From Armatimonadota bacterium (GTDB lineage: Bacteria; Armatimonadota; UBA10988), in the NCBI GenBank assembly GCA_016235455.1, contig JACRKZ010000106.1:1-63768 (forward strand): 63,768 nucleotides of DNA, in the 5' to 3' direction. Of this stretch, positions 26,607 to 34,382 are shown piece by piece. Made by a program: the position numbers and the translations under genes. Position 1 is the stretch's first letter; the number at the start of each line of letters is the position of its first letter. The notes below the pieces were generated by a model. It saw nothing but the letters and a program-made list of their open reading frames with translations. It was not told the DNA's origin and did not search any database.

Positions 26607-28199
26607 TCATCTCGCCGGGCTGGTCTGGTCGCTCACGCGGAACCAGTCGAAGTCGGCGTGGCCGCCCGGCGTCTTGGTCGCATAGCAGAACAGCCCGAAG
26701 CGATAGCCCATGAAGTGCGGCAGCGTGTAGGCCATGCGTAGCGGCCGGCCGATGGGCGTCCAGGTTTGGCCGTCTAGGCTGTAGTAGAACGATGCCATGT
26801 CGCGGCGGCCGCCGAAGTCGCACTCGGCCCGCAGGAAGGCCGTTGTGACGGCCAGCGGCACGCGCGCCGTCTCCACCGTGGCGTTGCCCTCGACGCTCAC
26901 GGCCACCAGCGAGCGGGCCTCTCCCTCGACCTTCACGCCAACGAACCCGTAGCGCTGCTGCAGCAACCCGAGCCCGGCCACATCACCGTCACGCAGCGCG
27001 CTCGCGTCAAGGATGGTGGTCGCCGAGCACCGCGGGCCGAACGTGCGCTGGGTCAGCGTGTTGCGGGCCGAGACGAAGTCGGCGTCGACCCGGCCGGTGG
27101 TCAGCCGCAGCCAGCCGGGCCGCGCGGTCAGCGACCAGAGCGCGTTATCCGGGTTGTGGTTCCATTGCCAGACCAGCGGCAATGGCGGCTGGCCGGGCTG
27201 GCGGTCGAACTCGTCCGAGGCCACGATGCCCGGCACGAGGCCCTGGCTGGCCGGCAGGTCGAGGGTGGCGGGCACCCTGCCGTCAGTGCCCAGCCGCGGC
27301 CAGCCGTCCTCCCACCGCACGGGCACGAGGAACGGCGTGCGGCCGACCGCGCCGTGATCCTGGAACAGGTAGGCGAACCAGCGGCCGTCAGGCGTGTCGA
27401 TCAGGCCGCCTTGCGCCACGCCCTGGTCGGCCAGCGCCACGCGGCCTTCCCATGGGCCGGTGAGGCGGTCGGCACGATGCACGATGGCCGTTCTCATGCC
27501 GCCGCGCGGCCAGGTGATGTTGAACAGGTAGTAGCGTCCTTCGACCTTGATCAGTTGCGAGCCCTCGGCCTGCAGGCCGACATTCGGCCCGGCCACCGCG
27601 CTCGCGTGTGGGATGATCACCTGGTCCACGCCGCCCGGCTTGAGGCCCGACAGATCGGCGGCCAGCTCGACCAGGCGGATGTCGCCACCGCCGTACACCA
27701 TATAGACCCGGCCGTCATCGTCGAAGAACAGCGAATGGTCGTGCAGCATCGGCCGGAACGACGTCATCTGCCACGGGCCGCGCTCGATATCCTTGGTGGT
27801 GTAGATGTACGTCCGACCCGTCGTGCCCGAGAAGGTGGTGGCGTAGAACGTGCCGTCATGGTAGCGCAGGCTGCTGGCCCAGGAGCCGCGGCCGTAGCTG
27901 CTCTTGCCGTTGGTCAGGGCCAACGCGTCGTCATCGCCGAGAGTGTCGTAGGCGTAGCCCACCAGCCGCCAGTTGACCAGGTCGGTCGACTTCATGATCG
28001 GCAGCCCGGGGCTCATATGCATCGTCGTGCTGCTCATGTACCAGGCGCCGCCCACGCGGATGATGGCGATGTCGGGCACGTCGGCGTACAGCACGGGGTT
28101 GGTCGCCTGGGCCAGGCCGGCCGGCGACGCGCAACAGACCAGCAGCCCGGCCAGCCAGCCGACCGATCCGCACATTGCCGATCCCGTGTGGCAGTTCAT
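26607..28199 (-). CDS. secreted glycoside hydrolase family 43
   Basis: 530 residues from ATG 28199 (AAGGA seven bases upstream); signal peptide ends near GLAQA. The five-bladed propeller carries the GH43 triad: general base Asp in DVPDIAII, pKa-modulating Asp in LHDHSLFFDDDG, and general acid Glu in LQAEGSQLIK. The C-terminal 190 residues form a beta-sandwich typical of GH43 subfamilies acting on arabinoxylan or xylo-oligosaccharides. It is probably a beta-xylosidase or arabinofuranosidase, first gene of the GH43-GH51-GH10 operon. Its leader carries a palindrome near 28240 that may be a TetR operator. Confidence 0.9.
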   Translation of the reverse strand: MNCHTGSAMCGSVGWLAGLLVCCASPAGLAQATNPVLYADVPDIAIIRVGGAWYMSSTTMHMSPGLPIMKSTDLVNWRLVGYAYDTLGDDDALALTNGKSSYGRGSWASSLRYHDGTFYATTFSGTTGRTYIYTTKDIERGPWQMTSFRPMLHDHSLFFDDDGRVYMVYGGGDIRLVELAADLSGLKPGGVDQVIIPHASAVAGPNVGLQAEGSQLIKVEGRYYLFNITWPRGGMRTAIVHRADRLTGPWEGRVALADQGVAQGGLIDTPDGRWFAYLFQDHGAVGRTPFLVPVRWEDGWPRLGTDGRVPATLDLPASQGLVPGIVASDEFDRQPGQPPLPLVWQWNHNPDNALWSLTARPGWLRLTTGRVDADFVSARNTLTQRTFGPRCSATTILDASALRDGDVAGLGLLQQRYGFVGVKVEGEARSLVAVSVEGNATVETARVPLAVTTAFLRAECDFGGRRDMASFYYSLDGQTWTPIGRPLRMAYTLPHFMGYRFGLFCYATKTPGGHADFDWFRVSDQTSPAR

Positions 28200-28239
28200 C
28201 CCTGGTTCCTTCCTCTCTGATCTCGACTGTGCCAGCGCG

Positions 28240-28253
28240 TGAGTGCTCACTCA
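28240..28253. promoter_or_regulatory. palindrome TGAGTG-CT-CACTCA, candidate TetR operator
   Basis: A perfect six-base inverted repeat with a two-base centre, in the 82-bp gap between the tetR stop and the GH43 start, where the operon promoter must lie. It shares AGTGAG with the imperfect palindrome upstream of tetR (28884-28900). Confidence 0.4.
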
Positions 28254-28281
28254 TTTCTGGGCCGCAACCGGGCGGCCGTGG

Positions 28282-28875
28282 TCAGCTTGTCTCGGGGGCG
28301 ATGCCGGGCCAGACCGTGTCGATCAGCCCAGTCGCATAGGCGGCCACGGCCTCCGGGGTGATTGTGGCCAGGGCGTCGCGCCGGTCGATGACGAAGCTCA
28401 CGCAGGCGCCGAACAGCAGTTGAGCCAGGGCCTGCGTGTCGCAGGGCCGCAGCCGCCCGGCTTTGATCTCGTCGTCCAGGTAGGCCGCGAGCCGCTGCTG
28501 ATCCCTGACGGCGGGCGGCGGCTGGCCAGCCGGCTCGGTGGGGTACGGCACCTTGATGGTCCACAGCAGCATCATCAGCGGCAGACGGTCTTGGACGAAG
28601 GCAATCATCTCGTGCGCCAGTTGCACCAGGTTCGCGCGCAGGTCGCCTACGCCGCGCAGGCCGGCCATGGTCTGTACCCAACCGGGCACATCTGGCGGCC
28701 TGACCGCCGCCTGCAACAGCGCCTCCTTGCTGGGGAAGCGGTTGAAGACCGAGCCCTCGGACACGCCGGCCTGACGCGCAATGTCCTTGGTGGTCGCGCT
28801 CGCGCCGTCACGCGCGAAGACGATCCGCGCGGCGTCGAGGATCTGCTCGTCCGAAATGACAACCGGTCTAGCCAT
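28282..28875 (-). CDS. TetR/AcrR-family regulator
   Basis: 197 residues. Residues about 8-55 form the TetR helix-turn-helix (ILDAARIVFARDGASATTKDIARQAGVSEGSVFNRFPSKEALL spans it). The remaining helical domain has no recognisable ligand signature. ATG 28875 has no good ribosome site, so it may be translated from a leaderless or weakly initiated mRNA. It precedes the hemicellulase operon by 82 bp on the same strand, so it is a plausible controller of that operon. An efflux or lipid regulator placed here by chance cannot be excluded. Confidence 0.9.
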   Translation of the reverse strand: MARPVVISDEQILDAARIVFARDGASATTKDIARQAGVSEGSVFNRFPSKEALLQAAVRPPDVPGWVQTMAGLRGVGDLRANLVQLAHEMIAFVQDRLPLMMLLWTIKVPYPTEPAGQPPPAVRDQQRLAAYLDDEIKAGRLRPCDTQALAQLLFGACVSFVIDRRDALATITPEAVAAYATGLIDTVWPGIAPETS

Positions 28876-28883
28876 GATTACTG

Positions 28884-28900
28884 ATTAGACACTCACTAAT
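28884..28900. promoter_or_regulatory. imperfect palindrome upstream of tetR
   Basis: ATTAG...CTAAT arms around ACACTCA, 9 bp before the tetR start. On the minus strand it reads TTAGTGAGTGTCTAA, which resembles the palindrome before GH43, so both may bind the same TetR protein. It could also form part of the promoter. Confidence 0.35.
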
Positions 28901-28941
28901 GGGATGTTGTCAAGTGGTGCGGGCAACGATTGGTGCGCGGC

Positions 28942-29931
28942 CTAGGCGAACAGGTCTGAGGTGGCGTCCGCGGGCTCGGGCTTGGGGCTGTCCATGGCGA
29001 ACCGCACGGCTCGCTCGATGCGCTCGGCGGCCTCTTCGCGCAGGGCGGTCTCCTGCTCCTCGGTGAGCAGGCCCTGGCCGCGCAGGTGGCCGGTGAGCAC
29101 GCGGATGGGGTCGCGTTGCTCCCACCAGCGCTCCTCGTCGCGGCTGCGGTAAGGGCGCTCGGCATCGCCCTTGGAGTGGCCGAAGTAGCGGTAAGTCTTG
29201 CACTCGAGCAGCGTGGGGCCGTCGCCCGAGCGGGCGCGCTCGACGGCCTTGCTGGCCGACGAGTAGACGGCGTCGACATCCTGCCCGTCGACCACCGCGC
29301 CAGGGATGCCGTAGCCGGCGGCGCGGTCGGCCACATCGGTCACCGGCGAGGTATTGGCCACCGCGGTGCCCATGGCATAGAGGTTGTTCTCGCAGACGTA
29401 GACGATGGGCAGCTTCCACGCCGCGCCCACATTGATGGCCTCGTGGAACGCGCCCTGGCCCACGGCGCCGTCGCCCAGGAAGGCTACCACCACCGAGTCG
29501 AGTCCGCGATGCTGTGCCGCCAGCGCGGCGCCGGTGGCGATGGGCAGGCCACCGGCGGTGATGCCGTTGCTACCCAGGAAGCCGATCTCGTAGGCGGCGA
29601 CATGCTGGCTGCCGCCGCGGCCCTTGCTGTAGCCCGTGCGCTTGCCGAACAACTCCGCCATCAGCCGGTCGGGGCAGCCGCCCTTGGCCAGCAGGTGCGC
29701 GTGGCCGCGATGCGTGCTGGCCACCTGGTCGGTGCCGCGGAGCGCCGCGCAGACCCCCACGGCGCTGGCCTCCTGGCCGCAGGCGGCGTGGGCCGTGCCG
29801 GTGATGAGCCCCTGGCCGAACAGCTCCATGAGCCGCTCGTCGAAACGCCGCGCCAGCAGCATCAGCCGCAGCAGGTCGATGCGACGCTCGGGTGACATGG
29901 GCTCGGACTGCGTGCGCGCGGCGCTGATCAT
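28942..29931 (-). CDS. thiamine-dependent dehydrogenase E1 component, alpha subunit
   Basis: 329 residues, cytoplasmic. The thiamine-diphosphate motif starts at GDGAVGQGAFHEA and ends with ENN; the phosphorylation-loop region shows YRYFGHSKGD. It fits the alpha subunit of pyruvate, acetoin or branched-chain 2-oxoacid dehydrogenases. No beta subunit, E2 or E3 gene is adjacent in the window, so its partners must be encoded elsewhere and the substrate is open. ATG 29931 has GGAG upstream. It lies between the LptA-like gene and tetR on the same strand. Confidence 0.88.
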   Translation of the reverse strand: MISAARTQSEPMSPERRIDLLRLMLLARRFDERLMELFGQGLITGTAHAACGQEASAVGVCAALRGTDQVASTHRGHAHLLAKGGCPDRLMAELFGKRTGYSKGRGGSQHVAAYEIGFLGSNGITAGGLPIATGAALAAQHRGLDSVVVAFLGDGAVGQGAFHEAINVGAAWKLPIVYVCENNLYAMGTAVANTSPVTDVADRAAGYGIPGAVVDGQDVDAVYSSASKAVERARSGDGPTLLECKTYRYFGHSKGDAERPYRSRDEERWWEQRDPIRVLTGHLRGQGLLTEEQETALREEAAERIERAVRFAMDSPKPEPADATSDLFA

Positions 29932-29997
29932 GCGTGACCTCTCCTCAAGGCATTGTGGGTCATTCGCTGGGTTGGACGACAGGCGCGCGTCGACGTT

Positions 29998-31035
29998 TCA
30001 CTTGGTGGCCGGCGTCTCGGGCGGCTTGGTCGGCTCGGCTGGCGAGGTGGGCGGCGCGGGTGGGGCGGGCTCGCCGGGCTTGGTCTCCGGCTGCGCGGGC
30101 GGCTTGTTGGGCTCCCCGCCCTTGTCGGCGCCCTCGCCGACGTTGACCACGACCTTGCCGACGTCGAACCACTGCGACGTCTCCTGATCGATGAAGATGC
30201 GCGCGGCGCCCGCCTCGACGGACTCGCCGTCATCGTTGCTGACTTGCACGCCACCTTCCAGGTCCAGGATGTCGCCGGTATCGCCTTGCTCTTTGGTCAC
30301 CTCGAAGTAGGTGGCCCGGCCGGCGACGCCGCGCTGGTTCTTCTGGGCGAAGGTGATGTTGACATTGGGCAGCTTGGCCTGGCACAGCGCCTTGCGGTCG
30401 CCCTTGCGATACCAGAACGTGAGCCGGTCCGAGCGGACGATGGTGGGTTCCCAGCGGGCCTTCTCGATGCGGTCGGCGTCGGGCTTGGGCTGCTCCTTGG
30501 GCGTGTGAATGACGACCACCTTGCCCTCGGTCTTGGGGGCCAGGTCACCATCCACCACGGCGCGCTTCTCCTTGGTGAAGACCCAGCCGATGAGCCCCGT
30601 CACCTCGTTCTCGGGCTTCTCGATGGTGGTGGTGCCATCCTTCTCGGTGATCGTGCCCGACAACATGCGCAGGTTGCCCTGGATCGTGGCGATGCCCGCG
30701 GTTTCGCCCGAGTAGTCGATGGCATCGCAGTAGGCGATGACGTCGTCGTCGGGCAGAATGAGCTGCAGCTTGCCGCGCGCGACGACGCTACGGTCCCGGC
30801 CGGTCTTGACCACGCTGTTGGGCTCCAGCGCGCGGATGATGGCGCGTCGCTGCGCCGGCTTCTCGTCGCCGGTCGGCGCCGGCTTGGTGTCGCCTGCCGG
30901 CGTCGTCGGCGCGGACGGCGTGGTCACCTTGGGCGGCGCGGTCGGTGCCGTGGGCGCCACGGGCGAGGGGATGGGCTGCGCGAGCGCGCCGAGCGCCCAC
31001 AGTGAGCCAGAGAGCAGAACGACAACGCGCCTCAT
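29998..31035 (-). CDS. LptA/OstA-like periplasmic protein
   Basis: 345 residues with a signal peptide ending near GALAQ, then a Thr/Pro/Ala linker (about 25-60). The centre, about 75-300, is beta-rich with the repeat style of LptA/OstA (VARGKLQLILPDDDVIAYCDAIDY; IQGNLRMLSGTITEKDGTT; LEGGVQVSNDDGESVEA). The tail is Pro/Glu-rich. Such proteins bridge the periplasm for LPS delivery. The start overlaps the stop of the LptC/OstA-like gene (ATGA), and GGAGAAGG precedes it, so the two are coupled. No lptB or lptFG is adjacent. Confidence 0.75.
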   Translation of the reverse strand: MRRVVVLLSGSLWALGALAQPIPSPVAPTAPTAPPKVTTPSAPTTPAGDTKPAPTGDEKPAQRRAIIRALEPNSVVKTGRDRSVVARGKLQLILPDDDVIAYCDAIDYSGETAGIATIQGNLRMLSGTITEKDGTTTIEKPENEVTGLIGWVFTKEKRAVVDGDLAPKTEGKVVVIHTPKEQPKPDADRIEKARWEPTIVRSDRLTFWYRKGDRKALCQAKLPNVNITFAQKNQRGVAGRATYFEVTKEQGDTGDILDLEGGVQVSNDDGESVEAGAARIFIDQETSQWFDVGKVVVNVGEGADKGGEPNKPPAQPETKPGEPAPPAPPTSPAEPTKPPETPATK

Positions 31036-32573
31036 CGAGCCTTCTCCGTATCGCCGCGCAGCCAGAACTCGGCCGAGACCGGCTGCTCAATCTTCATCTC
31101 GTCGTTGCGCAGATCATACGTCAGCCGGCCACAACGGGCGCGTTCGCCGCCGCGATTCCAAAGCCGAACGTTGCCCACCAGGGTCAGGATCTCCCGGTCA
31201 TGCTCATAACGCAGCCGGTCGGCCTTGCCTTCACGATCGCCTTGCTTGAAGCTCGGGCTCTCTCGCGCCTCGGTCCAGCGTGCGCCCGGCGCGAAGCTGT
31301 GCTCGACTCGGCCGGCATGCAGATCGACAGGCCGCGCCTTGGCTTGGGCCAGTTCATCGCCTCCGCCGGCATAGCCGCGCGGCATGGTGTGCAGCGCCAC
31401 GCCGCCGCTGAGTCGCGCCATCTGGGTGCGCAGGTCGGCGGTGAGTCGGGGCGCTTCGGCCTTGGCCTCGCCGGTGTCCAGCTTCACGCCGCCCCAGGCG
31501 CTAGCTCGCCGCACGCTCTCGGCGTACAGATAGGTGATGCGTGGCGCATCCAGCGTTACCGTGCCCTCCGGCCGCCGCTGGACCAGATTGGCCTGGCCGC
31601 TGAACTCCGCGCGCCGGGCCAGCGCCAGAACGCGGCCGGAGTCCGCGCGTAACTGGCTGTTCGGGTCGGTCAGCAGGACATGGCCCTTGGCGTCGAGCAC
31701 GCGGGTGGCACGGCCACTGAAGGTGATCTCATCGCATGCCAGACGGGCGCTGTCGGTGGGCAGGTCGACGCTCACCTGGCCCGAAGCGCTGCCGGCGCCC
31801 GTGCGGCGGTCGTAGGCCAGCACGCCGCCTGCGCCGCACGACAGCACGACCTTCTTGCGCGGGCCGGTCATGTCGCCGGCGACCGCGTTGGCCGGCAGGG
31901 CGGCGTCGATGGTGGCCGGCCCGGCGAGTTGCAGTTCGCCGCGGTCCAGCAGCGCCGAGCCGGCGGCGGCGCGCAACGTGTCCGGTCCTTGGGTGGCCGA
32001 GAGCGCATCAGGCAGGTCGAGCCGCGAGTTGGCCGGCCAATAGAAGAGGCGCGTGGTCTGCACCAGCGCGGGTGGGGTGGGCGGTTGGGCCGCCTGCCCC
32101 TTGGCGTCGGCGTCGCGCCACTCGAAGGCGTCCAGCTTGGGCACGAACAGCTTGCCGTCGCCCTCAAACCAGAAGGCCTGCTGGCAGCGGAAGTTGAGGC
32201 CACGCTCGCTGGTGGCGACGATGTTGCCCTGCGCGGCGATGTCGTGCGTGCGCTGCTCGACCCGCGCGCGGTCGGCGCGGATCTGCAGCGCGCTGGCGCC
32301 GGCGTTGAGCCACTCGCCGCGGTCCAGGCCATAGACCAGGTAGTCGCCGTTGGTCAGCACTTCCAGGCGCTGGGCGACGAACGACCAGGTGACCTGACTG
32401 CGCCGGTCGCGCAGCCGCTCGGTGTGGCCGAGGAAGGTGAAGACCGCGTCGTGGCCATCGCGCGGGCGGTGTTCCTGCGGCGCACCGGCCTGGGAGACGT
32501 GGACCTGCCAGGCGACGAACAGCAGGAACAGCGGCATCAGGCTGGACGAAGCCAGGAGCAGCCAGCGGCGCAA
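31032..32573 (-). CDS. LptC/OstA-like bitopic envelope protein
   Basis: 513 residues from a TTG start at 32573 (GAGGTGG upstream). One N-terminal membrane helix (about 4-22) is followed by a long beta-jellyroll region built of OstA-like repeats, for example VEQRTHDIAAQGNIVATSE, DAKGHVLLTDPNSQLRADSG and LTLVGNVRLWNRGGERARC. It is much longer than E. coli LptC (191 aa), so it may combine LptC-like and LptA-like functions. Together with the coupled downstream gene it supports a diderm envelope with transported lipopolysaccharide. Confidence 0.7.
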   Translation of the reverse strand: MRRWLLLASSSLMPLFLLFVAWQVHVSQAGAPQEHRPRDGHDAVFTFLGHTERLRDRRSQVTWSFVAQRLEVLTNGDYLVYGLDRGEWLNAGASALQIRADRARVEQRTHDIAAQGNIVATSERGLNFRCQQAFWFEGDGKLFVPKLDAFEWRDADAKGQAAQPPTPPALVQTTRLFYWPANSRLDLPDALSATQGPDTLRAAAGSALLDRGELQLAGPATIDAALPANAVAGDMTGPRKKVVLSCGAGGVLAYDRRTGAGSASGQVSVDLPTDSARLACDEITFSGRATRVLDAKGHVLLTDPNSQLRADSGRVLALARRAEFSGQANLVQRRPEGTVTLDAPRITYLYAESVRRASAWGGVKLDTGEAKAEAPRLTADLRTQMARLSGGVALHTMPRGYAGGGDELAQAKARPVDLHAGRVEHSFAPGARWTEARESPSFKQGDREGKADRLRYEHDREILTLVGNVRLWNRGGERARCGRLTYDLRNDEMKIEQPVSAEFWLRGDTEKAR

Positions 32574-32664
32574 GACACCACCTCAAAGCAGCGGGCCCGG
32601 CACAACCGCTCGCATCACGCGACGACGGCTGGCCGAGCCCGGCAACACGAACCCCAGAGAACGC

Positions 32665-33081
32665 TCAGTCGAAGACCGGCGGCGACGGCGGCTGCGTGAC
32701 GTCCACGCCGCCCGTGGGCGACAGGGCGATGTTGGCCTGCGCTTGGGTCAGGCTGGTCACCACCACGCTGTTGGACGTGAAGCCCGTGGCCGACGCGGTG
32801 ATCGTGATGCTACCCGTGTTGGGCAGCGCGGTCAGCGTGTAGGCGCCACTGCCGTTGGTCGTGGTGCTGCGCCCCGACGCGGTGACCGTCGCGTTGCCGA
32901 TGACCGCACTGGTGTAGGCATTGGTCACCACGCCGGTGATGACTCGGGTGTTGGTCGTGCCACCACCGCCCCCGCCACCACCACCACTGCCGCTACTGCC
33001 GCAACCGGTGACCACCGCGACCAGGGCACCCAGCGCCAGCCTCTTGACGAGTCGCGAGAACTTGCTCATGTCATGAACCAT
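32665..33081 (-). CDS. small Gly-tract lipoprotein with carboxypeptidase-regulatory-like domain
   Basis: 138 residues. ATG 33081 is chosen because AGGAG lies eight bases upstream. Lipobox VAVVTGC, then a run of nine glycines as a flexible tether, then one beta-sandwich (GVVTNAYTSAVIGNATVTASGRSTTTNGSGAYTLT spans it). The protein ends with a Pro-rich tail. It is likely displayed on a membrane surface. Neighbours upstream on the same strand are another Gly-tract lipoprotein and a large secreted protein, suggesting a common assembly. Confidence 0.75.
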   Translation of the reverse strand: MVHDMSKFSRLVKRLALGALVAVVTGCGSSGSGGGGGGGGGTTNTRVITGVVTNAYTSAVIGNATVTASGRSTTTNGSGAYTLTALPNTGSITITASATGFTSNSVVVTSLTQAQANIALSPTGGVDVTQPPSPPVFD

Positions 33082-33191
33082 CAAACCATCTCCTGGGCGT
33101 ACACGGCAGCCGCCTCCCCTTGCTGCCCGGGACCTCCGGTGCTGTCACACCACCGGTCCTGAGTCTACCACATGACCCTTGGTCACCACAA

Positions 33192-34379
33192 TCACGGTGT
33201 CAGTTGCAGATTTGACGTGCGAATGATGTCCTGGGTCGGCAGCGCGACATGCGACTGAGCGGTGGAGGCGCCCAGCGTCGCGGTCAGATCATACGTGCCC
33301 GCGGGCAACCAAAGTCGGTACGTGCCGTCGGTCGACGTGGTGACCGTGGCGATCACCGGGGTCTGGTTGAGCACGCGCACCTCGACCAGCGCGCCGGCGG
33401 CGGGGGTGCCACCGCTGGTGCTGACCAGGCCGCGCACGTTGTACGGGCCGGCCGGCGGCGTGACCAAGGCCACCACGGTGAGCGGCAGGCTGGCCGTCTG
33501 GCCGCTGTAGCGGGCCGTCAGCGTGCCGCTGGCGCCCACGGTGGCCGACGCGGTGAACAGACCGGCCGCAGTGATCGTGCCTGTGGCGGCGGTGGCTTCC
33601 CAGGTGGCGGTCACCTGGGTCTCATTGTTCGAGGCGTCGGTCACAAAGGCCTTGAACTGGCGCTGCGTGCCGGCTTCCACCTGGATGGGATTGCCCGCCG
33701 GACGGATGGACAGGCCGGTGACCGAACCCACCACGGTGACCGAGGAGACGGCTGCGTCCGCGCCGCCGACCTTGGCCGTGACCGTGCCTTCGCCGGCATT
33801 GCGGGCCAGGAACAGGCCCGCGGCATTGATCGAGCCGATGCCGCCAGTGACGCGGTAGTCCACGAGGACGTCGGCGATCGGGTTGCTATCGACATCGAAG
33901 GCCGTGGCGGTGAAGGTGCGCGACTGGTTGGCCAGCAGCGAGGTCACCGTCGGATCGATGGTGACGTGGTCGACGAACGGCACGATGACCAGCGGCACGG
34001 TGGCGGTCAGATGGTGCGACGTCTCGGTCACGATGATGCTGCCGCGCAGGCCGACCGTGGCGTTGGGTCCGGCCTTGAACACGCCCGCGGTGAGCGTGCC
34101 GAACTTGTCGGCGATCTCCGCGGGGGTGGCGGCGACCCGAGTCATCGAGGCCGGCGGCACCAGTTCGAAGGTGTAAGCTGGCGTGGCGATGTTGGTCACC
34201 GTGGGGGTGATCGTCACCGACTGGTCGGCCTCGCTCGAGAAGGCCAGTGGGGTCACGGCCAGCGTGGCGGTCGGCGTGACCGGGCCACCGCCACCACCAC
34301 CACCGGCGCCGCAGCCGGCCAGCACAAAGGCAGCCGCCAGGGCCACCACAGCGATCCGCATCGAGTTCATGCTACGCAT
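33192..34379 (-). CDS. Ig-like (Big) repeat lipoprotein with Gly tract
   Basis: 395 residues: lipobox AAAFVLAGC, seven glycines, then about four Ig-like domains, including bacterial Ig-like 2 type modules (VTGLSIRPAGNPIQVEAGTQRQFKAF at about 220-245) and a carboxypeptidase-regulatory-like C-terminal sandwich (VEVRVLNQTPVIATVTTSTDGTYRL). Its ATG is 3 bp after the stop of the 1049-aa secreted protein, with GGAG inside that gene's end, so they are co-transcribed. Inferred to be a surface scaffold or adhesion protein. Confidence 0.8.
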   Translation of the reverse strand: MRSMNSMRIAVVALAAAFVLAGCGAGGGGGGGPVTPTATLAVTPLAFSSEADQSVTITPTVTNIATPAYTFELVPPASMTRVAATPAEIADKFGTLTAGVFKAGPNATVGLRGSIIVTETSHHLTATVPLVIVPFVDHVTIDPTVTSLLANQSRTFTATAFDVDSNPIADVLVDYRVTGGIGSINAAGLFLARNAGEGTVTAKVGGADAAVSSVTVVGSVTGLSIRPAGNPIQVEAGTQRQFKAFVTDASNNETQVTATWEATAATGTITAAGLFTASATVGASGTLTARYSGQTASLPLTVVALVTPPAGPYNVRGLVSTSGGTPAAGALVEVRVLNQTPVIATVTTSTDGTYRLWLPAGTYDLTATLGASTAQSHVALPTQDIIRTSNLQLTP

Positions 34380-34382
34380 GGA

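Noticed and set aside
32665..33081. Glycine tract as a sign of a frameshift-prone phase-variable repeat
   Set aside because: The codons for glycine vary (GGT, GGC, GGG) and do not form a homopolymer or a pure short tandem repeat, so slippage is not specially favoured.
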